This document shows, one piece after another, positions 47,388 to 57,045 of a stretch of 64,000 bases of DNA. A program made the position numbers and the translations under genes. Position 1 is the stretch's first letter; every line of letters begins with the position of its first letter. The DNA is from an uncultured Ardenticatenia bacterium (lineage in GTDB: Bacteria; Chloroflexota; Anaerolineae; 4572-78; NAK82), in the NCBI GenBank assembly GCA_937127125.1, contig CAKZLO010000011.1, positions 1 through 64,000 on the forward strand, in the 5' to 3' direction. Below the pieces are notes generated by a model. That model ran no database searches. It worked only from the letters and a program-made list of their open reading frames with translations, and was not told the origin of the DNA.

Positions 47388-48599
47388 TTGCGTGCCATTT
47401 ATATTGAGAAAGATATTCCACGAGCTCTGCTCGTCAAAATGTTCAAGTTCATATGGCCAGGCATTGCCTATAGTCCTTTGTCTCATGCCCACTGGGTGGA
47501 AATGCCCGATCCGCAATTGCCCGGCCCGCGTTGGGTGCGTGTGCGCAACCGGCAGTGTGGCATCTGCGGTAGTGATCTGACACTCCTGTTCGCTGAAGCT
47601 GATATTGATGTCGCGCCAGTAGCCTTGCCCTCCACTCAACGCTTTTATCTAGGTCATGAGATCGTTGGACACGTCGTAGAAACAGGTCCAGGGGTGACAC
47701 GCCTTAAGGTGGGCGATCGGGTGATCATGGACTCGCGCTTCACCAACCCCACCTGCCTGAGCCAGGAGATTGATCCACCGTGTGTCCACTGTGCTGCCGG
47801 CAATTATACGCGCTGTGAGAACGCTTCTCTTGGGTTGGGTGTGCAGGGAGTAGGAGGAGGTTGGGGCGACAGCTTTACTGCCCACGAGAGCGAGCTCTAC
47901 GCAGTGCCCGATGACCTTAGTGACGATCAGGCGATGATGATCGAGCCAATCAGTACACCAGTGCGCGCTGTGCTCCGTTATCTGCCCCAGCCTGGCCAGC
48001 AGGTCTTGATTTTGGGTGGCGGTATGATTGGGCTCAGCACGCTCCAGTGCGTGCGTGCTCTGGCGCCTGATTGCTATGTGACCATCGTAACCCGCCATCC
48101 ACATCAAGCTCAAATGGCACGCCAGCTAGGAGCACATGAGGTGGTACGTGGAGAAGATGGTTACCAAATGACTGCACGGATTACACATGCCCGACTTTAT
48201 CGCGGGCTGTTCAACAACCGCATGTTGCTGGGTGGTTTTGATGTGATCTACGATTGTGTTGGCTCTGCCAGCTCGATCCAAGATTGTTTGCGCTGGGCGC
48301 GGGCTGGTGGATGCGTGGTGCTGCTGGGTGTGAAAATGTCACGCTTTCACGTCGATTTGAGCCCCATCTGGCATCAAGAGGTTGAGCTGACAGGTGTCCT
48401 AGCGCACGGAATGGAGAACTGGCGTGGCAAGAGCTGCCATACCTACGAAGTGGTGATTGACTTGCTGCGCCGTGGAAGTCTTCACGTAGAGGAGCTCATT
48501 ACGCACCGCTTCCCCCTGTCCGAGTGGAAACGCGCGGTAGCAACCGCACGCGACAAACGGCAAGGCTCCATTAAAGTTGTCATCACCGTGGACGACTGA
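47388..48599 (+). CDS. Zinc-binding alcohol dehydrogenase (MDR family)
   Basis: Medium-chain dehydrogenase with a catalytic zinc site CGICGSD and GHEIVGHVVETG. A structural zinc cluster of four cysteines lies in PTC-x8-CVHC-x6-C, and the Rossmann motif is ILGGGMIGLSTLQCV. About 403 residues. The start is TTG at 47388, with GGAGG about 8 bases upstream, just after the fabF stop. Relatives include threonine and sorbitol dehydrogenases; the substrate is unknown. The tight packing places it in the fabF operon. Confidence 0.9.
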   Translation: MRAIYIEKDIPRALLVKMFKFIWPGIAYSPLSHAHWVEMPDPQLPGPRWVRVRNRQCGICGSDLTLLFAEADIDVAPVALPSTQRFYLGHEIVGHVVETGPGVTRLKVGDRVIMDSRFTNPTCLSQEIDPPCVHCAAGNYTRCENASLGLGVQGVGGGWGDSFTAHESELYAVPDDLSDDQAMMIEPISTPVRAVLRYLPQPGQQVLILGGGMIGLSTLQCVRALAPDCYVTIVTRHPHQAQMARQLGAHEVVRGEDGYQMTARITHARLYRGLFNNRMLLGGFDVIYDCVGSASSIQDCLRWARAGGCVVLLGVKMSRFHVDLSPIWHQEVELTGVLAHGMENWRGKSCHTYEVVIDLLRRGSLHVEELITHRFPLSEWKRAVATARDKRQGSIKVVITVDD

Positions 48600-49564
48600 T
48601 GCGCGCACTTGTGATCGGGGCAACCGGGTTCATAGGTGGTGCTATTGCGCGTGCCGCAGTGGAACGCGGCTGGCAAGTGCGCGGCACTCGACGCAATGAG
48701 CGCAACACCGGAGCGATCACCGATCTGGTCGCCCACGGGCACGTGAAGTGGTGTTACGCTGATCTAAGCGATCCCGAATCGCTTGCTGAAGCGATGGCAG
48801 GTTGTGAGGTGGTCTTCCATGCCGCTGGCTATTATCCTCGCTCCAGCCGCTATGCCTCAAAACAAATTGAGCTCGCCCGCATCCAGATGGAAAATGTGCT
48901 CAGTGCTTTCCGTCGTTCTCGATGCGAGCTATTGGTTTACACTAGCTCCTTGAGCACAATTGGCCGGCCGGACGAACCAGGACGTCTGGCTAACGAGCAG
49001 GACTACTACTTGCTGAATAGCCTGCCTATCTGCTACTTCAACGTCAAAATCGTTATGGAACAAACTGTCCTGTCCTCAGGTCTACCAGTCGTAGTATTGT
49101 GTCCAACCGCGGTCTTTGGTCCGGGGGACGTGAAACCAACCAGTGGTACATTGCTCCTAATGGTAGCAAAAGGGTTAGTTTTCTTCTACATCGATGGCCT
49201 TCAGGATGTCGTGGACGTCCGCGATGTGGCAGCTTCTCACGTGCGCGCTGTCGAAAAAGGACGAACTGGAGAAAGATATATCCTGGGTGGCGAGACCATA
49301 ACCTATCGTGATATGCTCACTGTGATGGCACGTGTGGCAGGACGACGACCACCTTGGTTGCGTCTACCACCTTCCTTGGTGACAATTATGGGACGCATTG
49401 CCGGGTGGTTGGGCATCTTAGGTGGCGATATGCTGCAAGCAGTACCCTACTGGCAACCTCTGGATACTTCACGCGCGCGCCGCGAGCTGGAGCACACGTC
49501 GCGACCATTCGCCATTACGGTACGAGATGCACTCGAATGGTTCCGCCAAAACAGGTACCTGTGA
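48599..49564 (+). CDS. NAD-dependent epimerase/dihydroflavonol-reductase-like SDR
   Basis: Extended short-chain dehydrogenase. It shows the glycine motif LVIGATGFIGGAIARA at the start, VVFHAAGYY, a serine in YTSSLSTIG and the catalytic YFNVK. VLCPTAVFGPGDVKPT and a DVRDVAASHVRAVEKG segment follow, resembling hopanoid-associated HpnA proteins and dihydroflavonol-4-reductases. About 321 residues. Its ATG overlaps the preceding stop (TGATG), so it is coupled to the dehydrogenase gene. The substrate is unknown; a reductase of a beta-keto or sugar intermediate is possible. Confidence 0.9.
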   Translation: MRALVIGATGFIGGAIARAAVERGWQVRGTRRNERNTGAITDLVAHGHVKWCYADLSDPESLAEAMAGCEVVFHAAGYYPRSSRYASKQIELARIQMENVLSAFRRSRCELLVYTSSLSTIGRPDEPGRLANEQDYYLLNSLPICYFNVKIVMEQTVLSSGLPVVVLCPTAVFGPGDVKPTSGTLLLMVAKGLVFFYIDGLQDVVDVRDVAASHVRAVEKGRTGERYILGGETITYRDMLTVMARVAGRRPPWLRLPPSLVTIMGRIAGWLGILGGDMLQAVPYWQPLDTSRARRELEHTSRPFAITVRDALEWFRQNRYL

Positions 49565-49573
49565 AGGATGTCC

Positions 49574-49957
49574 ATGTCAGAGGAGATTGACCGCGACCAA
49601 ATTGCCTATATCACCATCGTGGAGGGACCACCTCCGCGCTTCAAGCGCGTTAGCCAACCGTGGACTGCCTCGCTTGCGGAGGGGCCTATGCAAACTATCA
49701 TTGCCACGTGCAGTATGCGCACGCTTAACGGACCGGGTCTGGTGGAGCGATGTCGTCGTGCCTGGGCAGCTGGACGACCTGCTCGCCTGGATTATCCGGT
49801 GCGCAGTGCCTCCTACGCACCAGCTAGCGCCCGCGCCGAGATCGAGATCGTAGCGGCACGCTGGCACGAAGTCCGAGAGGGGCAAATTCTTACCCTGTGG
49901 GTACGAACTGAAAACACCGAATTACTTAGTTCAGATGAGGATGACATCGAAGAATGA
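49574..49957 (+). CDS. Small hypothetical protein with an acidic C-terminus
   Basis: About 127 residues; I do not recognise a family. It has no signal or membrane segment. The segment RARRAW-like CRRAWAAGRPARLDYPV and ARAEIEIVAARWHEVREGQILTLW suggest a small alpha/beta fold. The tail SSDEDDIEE is strongly acidic. The ATG at 49574 is preferred because GAAGG lies 6 bases upstream; an ATG at 49568 abuts that site. It overlaps the peptidase start by 4 bases (ATGA), so a role linked to the peptidase or the operon is likely. Confidence 0.75.
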   Translation: MSEEIDRDQIAYITIVEGPPPRFKRVSQPWTASLAEGPMQTIIATCSMRTLNGPGLVERCRRAWAAGRPARLDYPVRSASYAPASARAEIEIVAARWHEVREGQILTLWVRTENTELLSSDEDDIEE

Positions 49958-51600
49958 ACGATCCACCGGCCGCTTTCATAGAGCAGTTTGTCGCTACTGT
50001 CGAAAAAGTGGAGACACAAGCGAACTTGGCGTACTGGTATTTCACCACCACAGGTCGACCTGAACATCAGCAGGAATATGTTCGCTTGCAGATCGCGCTG
50101 CGGCGTCTGTATGCCGACCGAGCCACTTTCCAGCGCTTCAGCAACCTTTGTGAACAGCACCCTCCAACGGATGACCTGCTTGCCCGTCAGGTAACCTTAC
50201 TGCGTTACCAGTTTTTGGGTAACCAAATGGATGAGCAGACCATTCGGGAGATCAGCCAACGTGAAGCTGATATTGAGAACGAGTTCAACACCTTTCGCGC
50301 TGTCCTGCAAGGCAGGGCAGTAAGCGAAAATGAGATCAGAGAGATTTTGCGCGACTCAAACGACAACGCACTGCGACAGCTTGCCTGGGAGGCAAGCAAG
50401 CAAATTGGTGTCCGCGTGGCACCCCGGCTGCTCGAACTGGTCGAGCTGCGCAATCGCATCGCGCACGACATTGGCTTTGACAACTATTACACAATGCGCC
50501 TGACGCTGCAGGAGCTGGACGAAGCAGAACTGTTTGGTCTACTGGACAAGCTGGATCAGCAAGTGCGTCCCATCTATGAAGATTACAAAGATGAGATAGA
50601 TGCACAACTGAGCATTCGCTTCGGGGTAATGCCAGAAGCGCTCCGCCCATGGCACTACAGCGACCCCTTTTTCCAGGAAGCACCCGCCACGGATGAGACG
50701 TTGCGTGAATTCCTGACAAATGTCTACGCTGATCAGGATCTGATTGCACTGGCGAGGCATTTCTATCACGCGTTGGGACTGGAAGTAGATGATGTACTAG
50801 CGCGCAGCGATCTGTACGAACGTGATGGCAAACAACAACACGCATACTGCATCCACATTGACCGCAAGGGGGATGTGCGCATGCTCTGTAACATCCGCCC
50901 CAATCAACATTGGATGTCAACTCTGCTCCATGAGCTCGGCCATGCCGTTTACGACAAGTATGTAGACATGGACTTGCCTTACATGCTGCGCCAGCCCGCA
51001 CATATCCTAATGACTGAAGCGGTTGCCATCTTGATGGGCCGGCTGGCGAGTGATGTCAACTGGATCAGCACCTACATTCCTCCACGAGCCAACGAAGCAA
51101 GCCAGATGGAACATGCAATGTGTCACTACGCGGCAGCCGAATCGCTGATCATGAGCCGTTGGGTACCGGTGATGAGTCACTTTGAGCGCGCGCTGTACCG
51201 TGACCCCGGACAGAATCTTAACCAGCTGTGGTGGGATCTGGTGGAACACTTCCAAGGAGTGACACGACCAGAGGGGCGTAATGAGCCGGACTGGGCAGCC
51301 AAAATACATCTGAGCACTGCACCAGTGTATTACCACAACTACTTGTTAGGTGAGCTCATTGCCTCCCAGATGCGCGCCTCTATTGAGCAGAATGTTCTGG
51401 GTCAGCATGCTAATGCAGGGCAACGCTTCGTGAGTGATCCGATGGTGGGTAACTACCTAAGAGAATTTGTCTTCAAGCCAGGTGCGCGGCGCCATTGGCA
51501 GGATGCCTTGGCTCATGCTACTGGGGAGCGTCTGCAACCGAAATACTTTGTGGAGGAGATAAGCGCAGTGCGGATAGGTTCAAGGTGTGGCACACCCTGA
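49954..51600 (+). CDS. Zinc metallopeptidase of the M2/M3 (ACE/oligopeptidase) type
   Basis: About 548 residues, mostly helical. The zinc motif HELGHAVYDKY lies near residue 328. A glutamate in MTEAVAILMGRLASD, about 27 residues downstream, suits the third ligand of the M2/M3 group. IHIDRKGDVRMLCNIRPN precedes it as the usual strand. No signal peptide is visible, so it would act in the cytoplasm on peptides. The start overlaps the small acidic-protein gene. Family placement between M2 and M3 is not settled by eye. Confidence 0.88.
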   Translation: MNDPPAAFIEQFVATVEKVETQANLAYWYFTTTGRPEHQQEYVRLQIALRRLYADRATFQRFSNLCEQHPPTDDLLARQVTLLRYQFLGNQMDEQTIREISQREADIENEFNTFRAVLQGRAVSENEIREILRDSNDNALRQLAWEASKQIGVRVAPRLLELVELRNRIAHDIGFDNYYTMRLTLQELDEAELFGLLDKLDQQVRPIYEDYKDEIDAQLSIRFGVMPEALRPWHYSDPFFQEAPATDETLREFLTNVYADQDLIALARHFYHALGLEVDDVLARSDLYERDGKQQHAYCIHIDRKGDVRMLCNIRPNQHWMSTLLHELGHAVYDKYVDMDLPYMLRQPAHILMTEAVAILMGRLASDVNWISTYIPPRANEASQMEHAMCHYAAAESLIMSRWVPVMSHFERALYRDPGQNLNQLWWDLVEHFQGVTRPEGRNEPDWAAKIHLSTAPVYYHNYLLGELIASQMRASIEQNVLGQHANAGQRFVSDPMVGNYLREFVFKPGARRHWQDALAHATGERLQPKYFVEEISAVRIGSRCGTP

Positions 51601-51776
51601 ACACCATAGCACCCAAGTCCAAACAGCCTTAGTGCACAAGGTTGTGACGTCACCCATCAAGACACCCCCTTGGTGAGAGTGTCCGAAAACGGCTTTTTGT
51701 GGTATACTATTTGTTGTGAACATCTCGGCAAATTAGTCGCAGGAGGGTGAAGCGATAAAGGAAGGGACAAAACAAG

Positions 51777-53162
51777 ATGATAAAAAGAAGACAGTGGCGT
51801 TGGATACTTGCTTGGCTGGTATTGGGTGGCCTGATATGCAGTAGCACGTACGCGCCAACAATCGCACAGAGCGCAACACCTTCCCCCACTCCTACTGTGA
51901 CGCCCTATCCGACGTACACACCCTACCCGACCTACACGCCGTACCCTACCTATACGCCCTACCCGACATACACCCAGTATCCTACCAACACTCCGTACCC
52001 GACGTATACGCCTTACCCCACCTACACGGTGTACTTCACGCCAACACCTAGTGCGACAGCAACTCCCAGCGCCACTCCTACCGCAACACCTACCGACACG
52101 CCTACGCCTACCCCGGCGCTTCCTTTGGTCACTGCACTGGTTGATGTGAACGTGCGCAGCGGACCGGGCGTCGACTATCCACGCATCGGTGCACTACTGA
52201 AAGGCGAGACCGCCCAAGTGACTGGTCGCAGCCCTGATATGTTGTGGTGGCAGATTGTTTACCCGATCGGGTCTGCTCAAGGGCGAGGCTGGGTTTCTGC
52301 TAGGCCACAATACACCAGCGCGGTGAATGTTGAGAATGTGCCTATGGTGTTGCCGCCTCCTCCACCGCCTACCGCTACACCTACACCTACTCATACCTCA
52401 ACACCTCAGCTGGAACCACCCATCATTTTCAGCTTCTGGGCAGACCGTTACACAATCACCCGTGGCGAGAAAGTGACATTGTATTGGGACCTCGCTAACG
52501 CTGAAGCAGCCTATTTGCGTTACGACGATAAGGAAAGAGGAGTTGTGGCGCCCGGCAGCATCACGTTGTCGCCCAAAGAGACCACCCTGTATACGCTGCG
52601 CGCATACAATGCTGCCGGCGAAACAATCCGTCAGCTGATCGTCACCGTTGTTCCTCCCGCACCCACCGAGGTTGTGCTGGACTTGATCTCAGCAGCCCCC
52701 TTAGCATCCTGGACGAGCAATCTGGGCAGCACAGCGTTGGCGTGGGGCGTGCTGGACGAGATACTCGGCTACGCTATCTGGCGAGACAACCCAGAACTGG
52801 AGGATGGCAGCCGGCCTACCCGCGTCCTCGAGACCAGACCTCGCGCTGCACCGAATGGTGACATTGCCGGGCAATTCTGGCTGCCTCAACCCATTCGTCC
52901 CGGCGACCGCTTTCGAGCACAGGTCGGCTTCCTGGCCGGATCCATTGGCAACGTGCGCTTCGTAGTTGCCACAGGCGATTCACTGGCGACAGCGACGATA
53001 ATGAGCACAGTAGCGGACAACGCCCGTGATGGTATATTGCGCACCATTGACATCGATCTGAGCAGAGTAGCCGACAGCAACTTCATCTGGATCGGGGTGC
53101 TGGCAGATGAACCTGGTGGCGGTAAGGGCGCGGTGTGGATCAACGCACGCATAGAAAGATGA
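51777..53162 (+). CDS. Secreted protein with proline-threonine-tyrosine repeats and an SH3-like domain
   Basis: A signal peptide ([20 protein letters not shown] ... AQS) is followed by seven PYPTYT-type hexapeptides (residues 43-84) and a Thr/Pro/Ser stretch. An SH3b domain, residues about 117-175, has [17 protein letters not shown] and WWQIVYP-x9-GWVSA. A second Pro/Thr linker precedes an immunoglobulin-like region ([21 protein letters not shown]). The last 170 residues ([37 protein letters not shown]) look like a beta domain of unknown type. It probably binds or spans the cell envelope. Similar low-complexity repeats are frequent in Chloroflexota. A weak TATACT box lies near 51703. Confidence 0.85.
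   Translation: MIKRRQWRWILAWLVLGGLICSSTYAPTIAQSATPSPTPTVTPYPTYTPYPTYTPYPTYTPYPTYTQYPTNTPYPTYTPYPTYTVYFTPTPSATATPSATPTATPTDTPTPTPALPLVTALVDVNVRSGPGVDYPRIGALLKGETAQVTGRSPDMLWWQIVYPIGSAQGRGWVSARPQYTSAVNVENVPMVLPPPPPPTATPTPTHTSTPQLEPPIIFSFWADRYTITRGEKVTLYWDLANAEAAYLRYDDKERGVVAPGSITLSPKETTLYTLRAYNAAGETIRQLIVTVVPPAPTEVVLDLISAAPLASWTSNLGSTALAWGVLDEILGYAIWRDNPELEDGSRPTRVLETRPRAAPNGDIAGQFWLPQPIRPGDRFRAQVGFLAGSIGNVRFVVATGDSLATATIMSTVADNARDGILRTIDIDLSRVADSNFIWIGVLADEPGGGKGAVWINARIER
51903..52028 (+). repeat. Seven tandem 18-bp coding repeats (PYPTYT)
   Basis: Seven units of 18 bases encode (P/Q)YPT(Y/N)T. Third-codon positions vary between units (TAT/TAC, CCC/CCG/CCT), so the peptide and not the DNA is conserved. 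This points to selection on the protein repeat. Confidence 0.9.
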
Positions 53163-53253
53163 CGCGCAACACAACCGAGCTCACGCAATGGGTCAGTGTT
53201 TGGAGGAATCCTGTCGCGTTTGTGATTTCATTACACCTATGGTTGCAGGCACA

Positions 53254-54180
53254 CTAGAGGGGCACAACCGAAATGTGTTCCAGCGTGGCCTCGATTTCTT
53301 GCTCTGAGAGAGCACACGGTACAAACGAGGTAACATTGGCAACTGCCGCTGCCATTCCGTAACGAAAGCTTTGTTCTGGTGGCCAACCGCGCAGCAACGC
53401 GATAATGAGAGCGGCGGTCATGGCGTCTCCTGAGCCCATCGGATTGACCACCTGTACCTGGGGCGGACGTGACAGCCAACGCTTGCCTTCCGCTGCGAAC
53501 AACGCTCCCTCTTGCCCGAGGGTTATAACCGCCCAGCGGGCACCTGCTTCCAAAAGCTTATCCAGCGCCTCAATCTGATCTTTGATTGTGTCCAGCGGAC
53601 GGTTAAGATATTCGGAGATCTCTTTGCGATTGCCTTTGACAACAGTCGGTTGAGCCAGCAATCCCTGTCGCAATGCGTCACCGTAAGTATCCAGAAGGGT
53701 GGGAATACCTCGGTTTGTGGCAGCCTGAAGAAACTCTGGCACCAATGCAGCTGTCTCGGCTCCTGTGGCGCTGCCGCAGATGCACATTGCAGAGGCACCC
53801 TCTAAAGCTTGTGCAAAAGTGGCGCGTACTACGGCAACATCTTCGGGAGTGAGCACAGGCGGAGGCGTGAAGTAGCCACGTTGCTCGTAGTGCTGATCTA
53901 CCACTGTGATAGAAAGTCTTGTCTCTCCGCTGATCCAGGCAATAACAGCTTCTAAACCATCCGCCGCCATCAGCTCTGCATGGTGACGGCCTGTCCATCC
54001 CCCTAACAGCGTGAAAGCGCGCGCGGGCTGCCCCATGCCCTTCAGTGCGCGAGCGACGTTGGTCCCCTTGCCGCCCGCCACATGGGTGACACGTTTGACC
54101 TCAGTGCGATAGATTGGTCTTATCTCATCCACAAAAAAGGAGGTGTCCACCAGCGGATTTAGCGTCACGCACAAGATCAT
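53254..54180 (-). CDS. PfkB-family hexose kinase (1-phosphofructokinase/LacC group), second copy
   Basis: About 308 residues. The start ILCVTLNPLVDTSFFVDE, the sugar-site GGKGTNVARALKGMG and the catalytic loop NPMGSGDAMTAALI place it in the FruK/LacC group. VVKGNRKEISEYL is the usual pre-ATP segment. It stands alone, with its own upstream region, divergent from the lysO pair. Compared with the copy at 21.5 kb, the substrate loops differ, so a different sugar phosphate is likely. Confidence 0.9.
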   Translation of the reverse strand: MILCVTLNPLVDTSFFVDEIRPIYRTEVKRVTHVAGGKGTNVARALKGMGQPARAFTLLGGWTGRHHAELMAADGLEAVIAWISGETRLSITVVDQHYEQRGYFTPPPVLTPEDVAVVRATFAQALEGASAMCICGSATGAETAALVPEFLQAATNRGIPTLLDTYGDALRQGLLAQPTVVKGNRKEISEYLNRPLDTIKDQIEALDKLLEAGARWAVITLGQEGALFAAEGKRWLSRPPQVQVVNPMGSGDAMTAALIIALLRGWPPEQSFRYGMAAAVANVTSFVPCALSEQEIEATLEHISVVPL

Positions 54181-54281
54181 AAGTCAGCCTCTGATGTCAT
54201 CTACAGGGGATTCTTTGCCTCTCCGGATATTGCACTATACAATCTCCACAACCTCACTGCAAGGAGCCTTCTACTACGCTT

Positions 54282-54554
54282 ATGTGGATGATTGTTCTTT
54301 TCTTCGTTGTAGGAATATTATTGGGACGTCTGCTGAGCATCCATCAACTGCTAATTCGTGTAGCCGACCAGTTAGCGATGGCAAGCGTCTTGCTACTCCT
54401 GTTTGTACTAGGGCTTTCGGTGGGCCTCAATCACGAAGTTCTAGCACACTTCGGCACATTGGGGTTGCAAGCTGTCATCTTGACACTCGGTGCCATAGCC
54501 GGTAGCGTGACAGCCGTCCAACTTCTCAACTTGAACCCGACGAAGAAGCAATGA
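54282..54554 (+). CDS. LysO-type lysine exporter, N-terminal part encoded as a separate gene
   Basis: About 90 residues with three hydrophobic segments: VLFFVVGILLGRLL at the start, VLLLLFVLGLSVGLN and VILTLGAIAGSVTAVQLL. This matches the first part of LysO (DUF340), which in E. coli is fused to the larger part. The stop overlaps the start of the next gene (ATGA), so the two halves are made together. AAGGAG lies 15 bases upstream of the ATG, which is far. The role in lysine export comes from the family. Confidence 0.85.
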   Translation: MWMIVLFFVVGILLGRLLSIHQLLIRVADQLAMASVLLLLFVLGLSVGLNHEVLAHFGTLGLQAVILTLGAIAGSVTAVQLLNLNPTKKQ

Positions 54555-55156
54555 GAAACAGCCTCGTCATCTTGGGGTGTTTCTTGGCAGGCATTCTGGC
54601 AGGGCGCCTGCTGCCCTCGTCTGTCTCGTTGACACCAGATCATTACACTCTGTACGTTCTGTGTGCCTTATTGTTGTTTGTCGGCATTGGTGTCGGTGGA
54701 GACGCCCACTTCTGGCAGGCAATGCGCCAACGGGACAACTTGCGACTCGCCCTGTTACCCCTCCTGGTAGTTATTGGTACGCTTGTCGGTAGTGCAATAG
54801 TAGCGCTGTTGTTGCCTCAAATGACGCTACGCGACGCATTAGCTGTCGGTGCTGGCTTCGGTTACTATAGCCTCTCCAGCGTACTGCTCACTCAGACACG
54901 GGGCGAGACGTTAGGCGTGATCGCTTTGCTCGCCAACCTGACGCGCGAAATCGCCACGTTGGTGCTCGCGCCACTCTTGGTGCGCTTCTTCGGCAGATTG
55001 GCGCCCATTGCATGCGGGGGTGCCACTGCTATGGATTCCACCTTGCCAATCATTGTTCGTTTCTCCGGGAAGGAGTATTCCATTGCTGCCTTGTTCAGTG
55101 GCATCGTGCTTACTGCTGCAGTGCCTTTCCTGATCTTCCTCATCCTGAACGCTTGA
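54551..55156 (+). CDS. LysO-type lysine exporter, C-terminal part
   Basis: About 201 residues, hydrophobic throughout, with roughly six membrane segments. It shows FLAGILAGRLLPSS, VGAGFGYYSLSSVLLTQ, LGVIALLANLTREIATLVLAPLL and GGATAMDSTLPIIVRFSG, all conserved in LysO. It would pair with the 90-residue protein before it to form the exporter. The coupling through an ATGA overlap and the lack of any frameshift signature show a genuine two-gene form and not a broken gene. Confidence 0.9.
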   Translation: MRNSLVILGCFLAGILAGRLLPSSVSLTPDHYTLYVLCALLLFVGIGVGGDAHFWQAMRQRDNLRLALLPLLVVIGTLVGSAIVALLLPQMTLRDALAVGAGFGYYSLSSVLLTQTRGETLGVIALLANLTREIATLVLAPLLVRFFGRLAPIACGGATAMDSTLPIIVRFSGKEYSIAALFSGIVLTAAVPFLIFLILNA

Positions 55157-55221
55157 GGAAAGCGAAGTCACCAGCAGACTGATGTAAGATCTACTTTCGT
55201 CAGCTAACCTCTCTCCGCGCT

Positions 55222-56982
55222 TCAGCTTTCCACAGTGAATTCACCTGAAGCGCGCAAGTTTCCCTCAACGTAGATTTCCACGTGGTAGTGCCCAGGCAGC
55301 AGACCGAAGAGCGTGTGCTCTACAGGCTTTTTCACCGCCAGCTGCTCGCAACGACCACTCGCGCCACCACGCCACGTCAGCACCTGATCGTAAAAGGGTC
55401 TTTCTGCACCATTATGATATACCTTAAGCACTACTTGCTCGCCTTCAGCCATACCCTGATAGTCGAACAACACCATAACCTGTCCTGTAAGCGCTGGGAA
55501 GCGGTCGCTGATCTGATAGGTAACCACCTTGCCATCGTGTTCCATTGCGGGCACGCCGAAGGCGAGATTGCTGAGTTGAGCGCGGGTTGTGCCCGGGTAG
55601 GGCTTGCCACGATACCGCAGTGAAACGAACGCTTCCTTGAGCAACAAAGTGCTCTCCTGCAGCCCGGCATGCGGTCGCACCACCTGTAATCGCTCTACAT
55701 TGCGGATCATCTGACGGAAATAGTAGGGGTCTGAGCTGAGCGGGTGTGCTGCGGCATAATCGATTGCTTTACGAATTTCTGCCAGACCTTCTTGGAGCCT
55801 GCCCATACCCATAAGGATTTCACCCAACACGAGACGCGCCCCGAATTCTTTCATAGGAGACAAATTGATGACCTGCTGGATAGCCTCCAGTGCTAGCTCG
55901 TGCTCGCCTAAAAGGTAGAACGACCAGCTCAAATTCCAAAGGACATGGTAGTTGTCTGGATCCATCTCCAGCGCCTTACGATAATTGGCCACTGCCTGGC
56001 GGAAAGAGGCATCGCGCAAAGCTGGATCGCCTTCGCCGAACAGCAACGCCTCTCCTTTAACTGTGTAAGCATCGCCGCGCGTAATGTAGGCAGCAGTGTA
56101 ATCAAGACGCAATGCTATAGCACGATCTAGCTCAGTAATAGCTTGATCCGCTTTCTCAGGCGCCAGATAGTATTGTGATTGTAGTTCCTCTTGAAGTGCA
56201 TATATGGCCTTAACATGACCGGCGACGTATGCCTCTAATGCCTCTGGGACAACGTGAGGAAGGGGTTGCACGAAGGTCAACCCTGTCCACACGATGATAA
56301 AACTCAAATTGGTACTGCCCAGCGCCATAAATCCCCATTTCAGATAACGCTCCACGGTCAATGCCAAGCCGTAGAGAAACAGTGTCACTGCCACCAAAGT
56401 GATGATAGTCTGATACGCATTGCTCTTCTGCCCCCATGCGCGTGCCAACCCCATCTGCACCGCCTGTTGCTCACCAAGTAACAGTCGCGGCGCCACCACC
56501 TGCTCAAACCAATAGCGATTCACATCAGGCCATAACCCTGTCACAGTGTCGAAGTAAGGCGAAACGAACAGATCGCTCTGATCAGCGAGCATCTTAGAGG
56601 CCTCTATCAGCCGCTTAGCCTCTTGAGAGTACCTTGCTGCCTGCGTAGGGTCGAGTTCCATGTTGGCCATCATCCTGGCTGTCAATGCCAAGTGTTGCTG
56701 TTCCCACCATGTGCGGGCGATCTGGAGATCATATCCGACTTCGAACAGGTTGCTTACGTCGAGCTGGAGTGCTTGTAAAGCCTGCGCTTGCGCCTCACGG
56801 TTTGCCTGGCTCGCCCGCATATTCGCGTCGGTCTGCAATGCAGCTACGATTGTCCCAAAGACAGCTGCTCCAGCAATGAGCATAATAATGAGATGATTAG
56901 GATTCCAGGAGGAACGAGTGTCCTTACGTTCTCCGATGGGAGAGCATGGGACTGCTTCATCAGTATATTGCGCGTCCGCCAT
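55222..56982 (-). CDS. Membrane protein with TPR repeats and a C-terminal beta domain
   Basis: About 586 residues; no named family recognised. There is a membrane helix near 30-48, then an outer helical region of about 150 residues. Two more membrane helices follow (TIITLVAVTLFLYGLALTVERYL near 205-227, then the next 20). TPR-like pairs lie at about 270-400 (AITELDRAIALRLDYTAAYITRGDAY; NYRKALEMDPDNYHVLWNLSWSFYLLGEHELALEAIQQVI). The last 130 residues are a beta-rich domain (GQVMVLFDYQGMAEGEQVVLKVYHNG). The three-helix membrane module resembles that of the FHA protein 57 bases upstream on the same strand. The ATG at 56982 is preferred over the TTG at 56988. Confidence 0.82.
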   Translation of the reverse strand: MADAQYTDEAVPCSPIGERKDTRSSWNPNHLIIMLIAGAAVFGTIVAALQTDANMRASQANREAQAQALQALQLDVSNLFEVGYDLQIARTWWEQQHLALTARMMANMELDPTQAARYSQEAKRLIEASKMLADQSDLFVSPYFDTVTGLWPDVNRYWFEQVVAPRLLLGEQQAVQMGLARAWGQKSNAYQTIITLVAVTLFLYGLALTVERYLKWGFMALGSTNLSFIIVWTGLTFVQPLPHVVPEALEAYVAGHVKAIYALQEELQSQYYLAPEKADQAITELDRAIALRLDYTAAYITRGDAYTVKGEALLFGEGDPALRDASFRQAVANYRKALEMDPDNYHVLWNLSWSFYLLGEHELALEAIQQVINLSPMKEFGARLVLGEILMGMGRLQEGLAEIRKAIDYAAAHPLSSDPYYFRQMIRNVERLQVVRPHAGLQESTLLLKEAFVSLRYRGKPYPGTTRAQLSNLAFGVPAMEHDGKVVTYQISDRFPALTGQVMVLFDYQGMAEGEQVVLKVYHNGAERPFYDQVLTWRGGASGRCEQLAVKKPVEHTLFGLLPGHYHVEIYVEGNLRASGEFTVES

Positions 56983-57045
56983 ACTCAAATCGTCCTGCTC
57001 AAATGCTCATAGCGAACCGAGTTCTTGTATGTTTACTGACTATGC

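Noticed and set aside
50336-51001. 221-codon open frame on the minus strand
   Set aside because: Antisense to the metallopeptidase including its HELGH site; unusual composition rich in Cys, His and Arg.
51903-52028. CRISPR-like regular repeat
   Set aside because: The units are contiguous, have no spacers and are in frame within a protein-coding gene.
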